Virus record (IMG/VR): IMGVR_UViG_3300043465_001344
Span: 1 to 54,944 of that record
DNA: 54,944 bases
DNA from: a virus
Direction: 5' to 3' (one strand)
A program made the position numbers and the translations under genes. The notes beneath the pieces were generated by a model, which worked only from the letters and a program-made list of their open reading frames with translations, was not told the origin of the DNA and searched no databases. Numbering within the stretch: the first letter of the stretch is position 1; each line of letters begins with the position of its first letter. This document shows positions 23,056-29,112 of the stretch, piece by piece.

Positions 23056-23065
23056 TTCCACTGGA
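23056..23065. promoter_or_regulatory. TTCCACTGGA site
   Basis: Second of four TCCASTGGA-centred palindromes at gene boundaries, 17 nt before the ATG of the HTH regulator gene. Confidence 0.3.
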
Positions 23066-23082
23066 CAACTCAGGACCCCTCA

Positions 23083-23526
23083 ATGACCGGAAGCCGTGAC
23101 GACATCCGCGCCCTCAACGCGGAGCTGGTGGAGGCGTACTATAAGGGGGAGAGTGTGGCGGCCATCGCCTCCCGCTCCGGCAGGGACAACTCGACGATCA
23201 GCAAGTTGATCCGAACCGACACCCTCCTCAACGGCCCACGCCCCCGCACTGCCAAGCCTGCCGATCCCCGCTTGATGGTGGACAAGAAGACGCTTTCGAA
23301 GCGCCACACATGGATCGGCATCCAGATCGCCCGGTACCGGGCGGAACACGACCACACCCCCACCCAGTTCGGCATGCTGATCAACGCCAGCCGGGTGGTG
23401 GTGCGAAACATGGAGGTCGGTGCCCACGACTTCACCCTCTGCCAGATCGACCGGCTGAGCGAGGTGTTGAAGATGGACTTCCAGACCCTTACGACACCCG
23501 CGTTGGTGTCGGTGACCCGAGCGTAA
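23083..23526 (+). CDS. DNA-binding protein with two helix-turn-helix regions, 147 aa
   Basis: Residues about 12-43 (ELVEAYYKGESVAAIASRSG then TISKLIR) form a resolvase/sigma-type HTH. Residues about 75-135 (IQIARYRAEHDHTPTQFGMLIN, then SEVLKM) resemble an XRE/Cro-type HTH. The start at 23083 follows a hairpin and a TTCCACTGGA site, so the gene seems to have its own regulatory region. A transcription factor role is likely. It is the only clear HTH regulator in the window and hence a candidate to bind one of the palindrome families; that link is inference. Confidence 0.7.
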   Translation: MTGSRDDIRALNAELVEAYYKGESVAAIASRSGRDNSTISKLIRTDTLLNGPRPRTAKPADPRLMVDKKTLSKRHTWIGIQIARYRAEHDHTPTQFGMLINASRVVVRNMEVGAHDFTLCQIDRLSEVLKMDFQTLTTPALVSVTRA

Positions 23527-23539
23527 AGGACCAGCCCCT

Positions 23540-23734
23540 GTGAAAACTCTTGAAGACGCCGCCAAGACCTACTGGCGCTACGGCCAGCATCTGGCCGCAC
23601 TGAGGACCCCCGAGGAACGCGAGCAGTTCCTGATGTTCACCGTCGCGCCGACGGCGGCCGGGACCACCAGCCAGCATGAGCGCCGCCTGCTCGGCAAGCT
23701 GCTGAACCGCGAAGTCGCGGTCGCCACGGGATGA
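23540..23734 (+). CDS. hypothetical helical protein, 64 aa
   Basis: GTG start with AAAGGACC upstream. Short charged helices, starting MKTLEDAAKTYWRY. Overlaps the next ATG by 4 nt. No family recognised. Confidence 0.55.
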   Translation: MKTLEDAAKTYWRYGQHLAALRTPEEREQFLMFTVAPTAAGTTSQHERRLLGKLLNREVAVATG

Positions 23735-24345
23735 TCGTCAGCCGCTTCGGTCTGCACACCGCCGGCGGCATCCCGTTCCTACTCCAGAAAAACGGGTTCC
23801 AGAACCTGATCTCGCCGGAGCTGCGCGCTCCGTTCGAAGCGATGATCAAGCCGCGCAATGCCCTGTGCCAGCATGAGATCAACCTGTCCTCGGCTACCCC
23901 AGCCCCGGGTTGGATCGACGAGCCGCTGGCTCAGGTCTTCCACCCGGTGCCGGGCTCGTTCGTCAAGATCATCGTCGACCCCGACGGCACCCTCGGCCCG
24001 AAGTTGGAGACGCTCGCGCGTCTCTCCAGCCCGACCGAGACGCTGATCCGCCCCATCTGGTGGCGGCAAGCGATGAAGCTGGCCCCGCTCTACCAGCTGA
24101 CCAACATCGGCCCGCTGGTCTGGACGGCGGCCACGGTCGGCCGGACCCGGGAGATCGAACGCCACGTCGAGCTGGCCGCCGCCAACGGCCGGCGGGTGCT
24201 GATCGTGGCCGAGAGCCGCATCCCGATCTTCCAAGGCGTTGAGTGGATCGAGCCCTTCGACTTTCCCATCGACGCCCCCTTCGAAGCCATCGGCGCAGGA
24301 TTGCTGCGCCGCCACATGGAGACCATCCAATGCGGAACATCCTGA
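23731..24345 (+). CDS. hypothetical protein, 204 aa
   Basis: Starts MIVSRFGLHTAGGIPFLL. The C-terminal half (VGRTREIERHVELAAANGRRVLIVAES) resembles a nucleotide-binding Rossmann-like segment, with the strand LIVAES, but no Walker motif is present. Overlaps the lipoprotein gene by 16 nt. Function unknown. Confidence 0.55.
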   Translation: MIVSRFGLHTAGGIPFLLQKNGFQNLISPELRAPFEAMIKPRNALCQHEINLSSATPAPGWIDEPLAQVFHPVPGSFVKIIVDPDGTLGPKLETLARLSSPTETLIRPIWWRQAMKLAPLYQLTNIGPLVWTAATVGRTREIERHVELAAANGRRVLIVAESRIPIFQGVEWIEPFDFPIDAPFEAIGAGLLRRHMETIQCGTS

Positions 24346-24569
24346 TCCCCACCCTGCTGTTGTTGGCGGCCTGCGACACCCGACCTGACCACGCTGAGTA
24401 CCAGCAGGTCTGCATGGACTACGACAGCTCGACCACCACCGCGGTCGGCACCACCATCGGGGCAAACGGGCAGGTCTCGACCACCATCACGCCGATCACC
24501 ACCAGCTGGTGCGTTCGATACGAGGTGCAGTGCATCGCTGGCAAGGACGGGAGCACGACCTGTGAGTAG
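24330..24569 (+). CDS. small lipoprotein, 79 aa
   Basis: Signal MRNILIPTLLLLAAC ends in a lipobox (L-A-A-C, Cys15), so the product is probably a lipid-modified membrane lipoprotein. The mature part is Thr/Ser-rich with two further Cys pairs possible. It lies far from the lysis genes, so a role in host-surface change or superinfection exclusion is possible but unproven. Confidence 0.7.
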   Translation: MRNILIPTLLLLAACDTRPDHAEYQQVCMDYDSSTTTAVGTTIGANGQVSTTITPITTSWCVRYEVQCIAGKDGSTTCE

Positions 24570-24903
24570 ATGCAGCAGAGACCGGTGTGGGCAGGAAGCG
24601 GTCAAAGACCGTCTCTGCACCGTCCACCTCGCCGACCGCGACGAGCGCCGACGTCGGGGTCGGCTGATCCCGAAGTGCGCCGTCACCGGCTGCAACCAAC
24701 AGCGCAACAGCGTCAGCGACCGGTGCGGCGTCCATTGGAACGCCCTGCTCGAACGCCAGCGTGAGCTGGAGCGGGAGCAGCAGCGCGAACAGGCGATGGA
24801 GGACTTCAAGGAGCGGCTGCGGGTTCGCATCCGTGGGGCGCACAGCATCCCCGCCCTACAGGAAGTCCTGTGCAACATGGTCGACTATATGGTGTCGTCA
24901 TGA
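24562..24903 (+). CDS. protein with two zinc-finger-like motifs, 113 aa
   Basis: GTG start in an 8-nt overlap. Two consecutive C-x4-C-x8-9-C-x2-H modules: CSRDRCGQEAVKDRLCTVH (about residues 4-22) and CAVTGCNQQRNSVSDRCGVH (about 39-58). A long charged coiled-coil helix follows (about 63-90). Likely a nucleic-acid or protein-binding zinc protein. Confidence 0.65.
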   Translation: MSRCSRDRCGQEAVKDRLCTVHLADRDERRRRGRLIPKCAVTGCNQQRNSVSDRCGVHWNALLERQRELEREQQREQAMEDFKERLRVRIRGAHSIPALQEVLCNMVDYMVSS

Positions 24904-25292
24904 CCGTCTACTACGACCACAGGGCCGAGGCCGAGCGCAAGGCCCGCGACACGCCGGCCCAGATCGTCCACATCGCCCGGTCCAAGGGCTACTTCGACGT
25001 CAGCCACCGCTGGCGCGACGGCTGGCTAACCCGGCGCTGCATGGAGCTGGTGCGGCTGGGCTTCCTGAAGCGCGGCCGGCAGAAGGCGGCGTGGCAAGGC
25101 TCCACCCGCTACTTCCCCTCCCAGAAATGGTACTGGAAAATCCATGGCAAACCGACTGCAGCGTCGGCGGCTGGCGAAGTACAAACGCCGCAAGGACCAC
25201 GCCCGGACGAAGAACCAGTTTCTGGTGTGGTCGATCCGCTTTCACCGCCTGTGTCATCGACTGCACGGGCCGCCGAACCTCTGGAGACTTGA
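24900..25292 (+). CDS. hypothetical protein, 130 aa, with doubtful C terminus
   Basis: ATGA overlap with the zinc-finger-like gene. The first ~85 residues look natural (HIARSKGYFDVSHRWRDGW, RRCMELVRLGFLKRG), possibly a winged-helix-like unit. After about residue 83 the sequence is low-complexity and overlaps the small gene at 25144 out of frame by 149 nt, so the real C terminus is uncertain. Confidence 0.55.
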   Translation: MTVYYDHRAEAERKARDTPAQIVHIARSKGYFDVSHRWRDGWLTRRCMELVRLGFLKRGRQKAAWQGSTRYFPSQKWYWKIHGKPTAASAAGEVQTPQGPRPDEEPVSGVVDPLSPPVSSTARAAEPLET

Positions 25293-25296
25293 GTGA
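25144..25296 (+). CDS. small Arg-rich protein, 50 aa
   Basis: Begins MANRLQRRRLAKYKRRKDHAR and continues with aromatic and His residues. It overlaps the preceding gene out of frame and the next ATG as TGATG. Very basic, so it probably binds nucleic acid or a phosphate-rich partner. Overlooked easily because of its size. Confidence 0.5.
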   Translation: MANRLQRRRLAKYKRRKDHARTKNQFLVWSIRFHRLCHRLHGPPNLWRLE

Positions 25297-25445
25297 TGCA
25301 CTGGCCCAATCTGACGTTCAGCTTCGATATCTCGCCCTTCGACTGGAAGCGGTTCCAAATCGGACACCCGTGGCAGAGGCACCAGCCCGACGCTGTCTGG
25401 CTGATCGTCGGCCCGCTTGGCATCGGCGCGCACTGGGGCGGGTGA
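25296..25445 (+). CDS. small conserved-type phage protein, 49 aa
   Basis: Begins MHWPNLTFSFDISPFDWKRF and ends WLIVGPLGIGAHWGG. The order of W-P-x-L-T-F-S, a D-I-S-P stretch and a C-terminal G-P-L-G-I recalls a family of ~50-60 residue phage proteins of unknown role. TGATG overlaps on both sides link it to the helicase gene. Confidence 0.55.
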   Translation: MHWPNLTFSFDISPFDWKRFQIGHPWQRHQPDAVWLIVGPLGIGAHWGG

Positions 25446-26884
25446 TGCTGAAGCTCCGCGAGACTGACCAGCTGCCCCGACTGGCCTTCTACATCGGCCA
25501 GAGGAAGTGCATGGATCTATCCGACCCCGGCACCGGTAAGACACCGCCGGTGTGCGTCAACATGGGCCGGCGGGTACAGGACGGCATGAAGACGGTCTGG
25601 GTCCAGCCTCTGGCCCTGATCGAGAAGAACATCGGCGAGGTGATGCGCTGGACCGGGCTACCCCGGTCGGCCATCGCCGTCCTCGACGGCACCCCGGTCA
25701 AGATCCAGAAGGAGATGACGAAGGGGGCGCAGATCTTCATGGTCGGCCCCGACCGGTTCAAGACCACCTACGGGGCCATCCACCAGCAGGGCGTCCGGGC
25801 CATGGATACCGACGAGCACCACATGTGCTTCGGCGGGGCCACCAGCGCCCGCACCACCGCCTTCCTCGAACTGGCGAAGCACACCGAAGAGAGTGTGTTC
25901 ATGACGGGCACGATGATCAACGGCCGGCTCGACACCGGCTACTCGGCCATCGCGGCCATCAGTCCGCGCTACTATCCCTTCGGCTACGAGCTGTCGTTCC
26001 TCTCCGAGCACGCCACGCTGGACGACTACGGCCGGCCGATCTTCTGGTCGGGCCACGAGAAGCTGAAGCAGATCTTCGGCACCCACGGCATCCGCTTCAC
26101 CTTCGAGCAGATCTTCGGGCCGCAGTCGGTGGTCCGTGAGGTGCAATGGGTCTCGATGCACCCGAAGCAGCTAGCCCTGTTCAAGGAGTTCCGCGAGCAG
26201 GCTTTCCTCGAACTGGAGGACTTCTTCATCGACGGCTCCCAGCCGGGGCCGGCCATGATCCGTGCCCGCCAGTTGATGGAGCACCCGAACTTCTTCCCTG
26301 ATCTGCGTGACCCCGACCACAAGCTGGGCCTGCCACCGGTCGACGTCATGCCCGGCGAGCTGCCGGGCAAGGCCGAGGCCCTGCGGGTCCACTTCATCGA
26401 CCACAAGCTGACTGGCAAGCCGTTCCTCCTGTTCGCCGCCCTCATCCCCCAGCAGCGCCAGATATTGGAGCTGGCTCAGGCCGAGGGTCTACGCGTCGCC
26501 TTGATGAACGGGTCGATGAGCCGCGCCCAGAAGAACCGGGTGGACGAGGCCTTCCGGGCTGGCGAGCTGGATGGTGTCATCGCCACCCCGGGCGTCGCCT
26601 CGGTCGGCTTCAACTGGCAGTACTGGGGACCATACCGGCAGGAGGTTGACCACGTCATCAACGTCAGCCTCGGCTACATGGACAGCGACTTCGTCCAAGG
26701 CTACCGCCGCACCATCCGCGAGAAGCGCAAGCGTCCGCTGCGGATCACAACTCTTGCCTACTACGACAGCCTCGATCCGCGCTTCATGCAGATTTTGGAG
26801 ACCAAGTCGAAGGACGCCCACCGCGTCGATCCGACCCGGGAAATCCTGCAGTTCAACTCCTACGAACAAAAGCATGATGTCTAG
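25445..26884 (+). CDS. SNF2-like SF2 helicase, 479 aa
   Basis: ATP-dependent DNA translocase or helicase. Walker A DPGTGKT (residues 27-33), DEHH motif II (123-126), motif III-like MTGT (153-156), and a C-terminal helicase domain with VIATPGVASVGFNWQ and GYRRTIREKRKRP as motif V/VI-like segments. The start was chosen at 25445 (TGATG overlap), since sequence upstream in this frame is the shadow of two small genes. It opens the replication block. It may remodel replication or recombination intermediates; substrate unknown. Confidence 0.85.
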   Translation: MLKLRETDQLPRLAFYIGQRKCMDLSDPGTGKTPPVCVNMGRRVQDGMKTVWVQPLALIEKNIGEVMRWTGLPRSAIAVLDGTPVKIQKEMTKGAQIFMVGPDRFKTTYGAIHQQGVRAMDTDEHHMCFGGATSARTTAFLELAKHTEESVFMTGTMINGRLDTGYSAIAAISPRYYPFGYELSFLSEHATLDDYGRPIFWSGHEKLKQIFGTHGIRFTFEQIFGPQSVVREVQWVSMHPKQLALFKEFREQAFLELEDFFIDGSQPGPAMIRARQLMEHPNFFPDLRDPDHKLGLPPVDVMPGELPGKAEALRVHFIDHKLTGKPFLLFAALIPQQRQILELAQAEGLRVALMNGSMSRAQKNRVDEAFRAGELDGVIATPGVASVGFNWQYWGPYRQEVDHVINVSLGYMDSDFVQGYRRTIREKRKRPLRITTLAYYDSLDPRFMQILETKSKDAHRVDPTREILQFNSYEQKHDV

Positions 26885-26995
26885 TAGACAACACGGATTT
26901 CGGGACTTGAGGCAGCCCGGAAAGTAGTATCAAAGTCCTCTCTCGGCGGCCAACCGGTCGGCGAGATCACTTTCAAAAACAGAGACAGAAAACAA
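26885..26995. promoter_or_regulatory. short non-coding gap before the replication genes
   Basis: About 110 nt with no gene. A possible -35/-10 pair is TTGAGG then TATCAA with 15 nt between, near 26908-26934. This is a poor match on both hexamers and on spacing, so a promoter is only suspected. Confidence 0.3.
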
Positions 26996-27748
26996 ATGAG
27001 CGACGCTCTCGAAAACATCAACGCCCAGATCGCTGCCGCCCGTGCTAACGCCGGTGCGGTCATCCAACAGGCCGCTGATGCCCCCACCCCGCCCGCCGTC
27101 GGGCAGGGCTTCCAACCCCCCGCAGCCTCCAACGCCGTCCAGCCGGGTCGCCCCGTCTCGCTCGGTGAGCTCCTCGCTCAGGGCGGCATGCGGGTCGATG
27201 TCTATCTGAAGGCCGACAAGACCGGCTTCCTGCTGGGCACCGACGCCAAGAACCCGCAGGAGGAACTCGAGGTCGAGTTCAAGCTGTCCGATGTCGTGCC
27301 GTTCTTCGGCCTGCGTTGGGGCTCGACCCCGGCCAAGTACCTCCGCTCCTTCGACCGTCTCACCGAGAGCCGCACGAAGAAGCCGTGGGCCGATTGCGTG
27401 GCCGAGGCCATGCGCTCCGACGACCGCTGCCGCGGCGACTACGCCTCGGCGGACATCCCCTTCACCTACATCGGTGAAGACGTCGTCGCCGCCAAGGGCG
27501 AGGCCGGCAAGGTGCTGCTGGCCAAGGGTCAGTCGCTGGGCCTGACCCTGTCGATCACGAACTTCAAGGAGTTCGCGAGCTTCATCAAGCCCTACGACGA
27601 CCTGAAGGCTGCCGGCCAGATCCCGGCTGACCTGATGCTGCGCGGCAAGCTGGTCCACAAGGAAGCCACCGGGGGCGGCAACGTCTACGGCAAGGCCAAC
27701 TTCGTCGACTTCATCGCCGTGTCGCGGTCGGCGGTCGACGAGGGGTAA
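26996..27748 (+). CDS. hypothetical replication-block protein, 250 aa
   Basis: N-terminal ~55 residues are Ala/Pro-rich and flexible. The rest is a beta-rich domain (RVDVYLKADKTGFLLGTD, EVEFKLSDVVPFFGLRWG). Its place between the helicase and the 5'-3' exonuclease, and its domain size, would fit a single-strand-binding or recombination accessory protein. No family match is claimed, and the last third lacks the acidic tail usual for SSB. Confidence 0.55.
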   Translation: MSDALENINAQIAAARANAGAVIQQAADAPTPPAVGQGFQPPAASNAVQPGRPVSLGELLAQGGMRVDVYLKADKTGFLLGTDAKNPQEELEVEFKLSDVVPFFGLRWGSTPAKYLRSFDRLTESRTKKPWADCVAEAMRSDDRCRGDYASADIPFTYIGEDVVAAKGEAGKVLLAKGQSLGLTLSITNFKEFASFIKPYDDLKAAGQIPADLMLRGKLVHKEATGGGNVYGKANFVDFIAVSRSAVDEG

Positions 27749-27774
27749 CCCCCTCCACACCTTCGACCCTTGGG

Positions 27775-27803
27775 AGGGCGGCGGTTTCGGCCGCCGCCCT
27801 TTT
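27775..27803 (+). terminator. intrinsic terminator
   Basis: Perfect 10-bp stem AGGGCGGCGG/CCGCCGCCCT with a TTTCGG loop, followed by TTTT. Lies between 27748 and 27822. Confidence 0.85.
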
Positions 27804-27821
27804 CCTTGTCTGGAGACCACC

Positions 27822-28058
27822 ATGTTCGACTACCTCATCTCGTTCGCCTACGGCGCAGGTTTCTTCGCTGCCCTGATCGCCTTCTACATCCTTGTCCTCG
27901 TCGGCTTGGCCTACACCAGCGGTTGGCGGTCCCGCATCTGGCACAGCTGGCCCCACTCGGTGCGCGGCATCGTCAAGATCGTGGGCTGGACCGCTCTGAT
28001 CGTCTTCTTCGTCGTCCTCGCTGCGGTGCAGGGCGCTGACATCCGCGACACGATCTGA
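27822..28058 (+). CDS. two-segment membrane protein, 78 aa
   Basis: Transmembrane segments at about residues 10-32 (GAGFFAALIAFYILVLVGLAY) and 48-68 (GIVKIVGWTALIVFFVVLAAV) with a basic loop between. Overlaps the exonuclease start as TGATG. Function unknown. Confidence 0.65.
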   Translation: MFDYLISFAYGAGFFAALIAFYILVLVGLAYTSGWRSRIWHSWPHSVRGIVKIVGWTALIVFFVVLAAVQGADIRDTI

Positions 28059-28852
28059 TGCAAAAGATCGTCCTCTACGACAGCCTCTCCTACCTGCGGG
28101 TGCAGCTGGAGACGACCAAGCTGCGCGACTTCCTCGTGGGGTGTCTGAACCAGACGGCCAACCCCTACGACCTACGCATCTGGGTCTGGGATGGCGAGGG
28201 GGCGAACAAGGCGCGGCGGGCTCTGTTCCCTGCCTACAAGACCCGCACCAAGCCGAAGGGCAGCGTCACGCGCGACCTGAACTTCGTGCGGGAGCTGATG
28301 GGCTACACTGGCTCGTGGCAAATCCGGGTGCCCGGGTTCGAGGGCGACGACGTGATCGCCGCCCTGACCGAGCACTTCCTGTCCACCACCAGCCTGCCGA
28401 TTAACATCGTCTGCCGGGACGCCGACATCGCTGCGCTCTGCGCCCTGTCGCCCCGCGTGACCTGCACCTTCGACCCCAAGATGCCCTTCGAGGACATCCG
28501 GCTGTACAAGACCACGGTCGGCGACCCCTCGGACACCATCCCGGGCATGAAGGGCTTCGGCAAGGGCGGCTGGGAAGAGTGCGACAAGGCCGGTCTGCGG
28601 ACCCTCATCACCACCCTGCTCGACGAGCGCCGTCCTCTGGCCGACGATGAGGTCACCCGCGCACTGGCCATCGGCATCCGCCCGGGCACCTGCAACTGGC
28701 TCAAGGAGCAGGCCAACGTCGACGAGCTGGCTGTCATGCGCCGGATCATCGACCCGCTGCCCGTCCCGCGGGACACCATCAACCAACACCTGAAACAGGG
28801 CGTGCGCGACGAAGCCACGCTCTACCGCCTCTGCACGGAGTATATGTTGTGA
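28058..28852 (+). CDS. 5'-3' exonuclease (FEN/T5 exonuclease-like), 264 aa
   Basis: FEN-type nuclease acting on flaps and RNA primers. Metal-site segments in the expected order: VWDGEGANKARR near residues 43-54, GFEGDDVIAAL (93-103), RDADIAAL (120-127) and a GDPSDTIPGMKGFGKG helix-hairpin-helix-like turn (155-170). TGATG overlap with the upstream gene and GTGA overlap with the next. Probably processes Okazaki fragments together with the DNA polymerase. Confidence 0.85.
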   Translation: MQKIVLYDSLSYLRVQLETTKLRDFLVGCLNQTANPYDLRIWVWDGEGANKARRALFPAYKTRTKPKGSVTRDLNFVRELMGYTGSWQIRVPGFEGDDVIAALTEHFLSTTSLPINIVCRDADIAALCALSPRVTCTFDPKMPFEDIRLYKTTVGDPSDTIPGMKGFGKGGWEECDKAGLRTLITTLLDERRPLADDEVTRALAIGIRPGTCNWLKEQANVDELAVMRRIIDPLPVPRDTINQHLKQGVRDEATLYRLCTEYML

Positions 28853-29112
28853 CCGACGACCAAGCTCACATCGACCAGATGATTTCCGAGAAGCAGCACC
28901 CGGGTGACCGGATGTTTGTAGTCGGCGACGCCCACTTCGGCCAGCCTGCCGAAGTCCGCTACGAGACCGTCCGTGGCGTCACCATGCCCATCGAGCCGGG
29001 CATGTCCAAGCTGCGCATCGAGATCGAGCGCAATAAGGCCCGCAAGCGCATGAAGGAAGACGACCGCAAGCTGGCCCGCATCGAGCAGGCGATCAGGGAG
29101 CAGCAGAAGTGA
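28849..29112 (+). CDS. hypothetical protein, 87 aa
   Basis: GTG start in a GTGA overlap, ending in another with the polymerase gene. Basic coiled-coil-like C terminus (about residues 50-86). Position suggests a replication accessory role, without direct evidence. Confidence 0.55.
   Translation: MTDDQAHIDQMISEKQHPGDRMFVVGDAHFGQPAEVRYETVRGVTMPIEPGMSKLRIEIERNKARKRMKEDDRKLARIEQAIREQQK

Noticed and set aside
23029-23057. Sigma70-like promoter TTGACG ... CATCTT with 17 nt spacing
   Set aside because: The -10 matches poorly (three of six) and the region is dominated by the hairpin; kept only as a weak idea.
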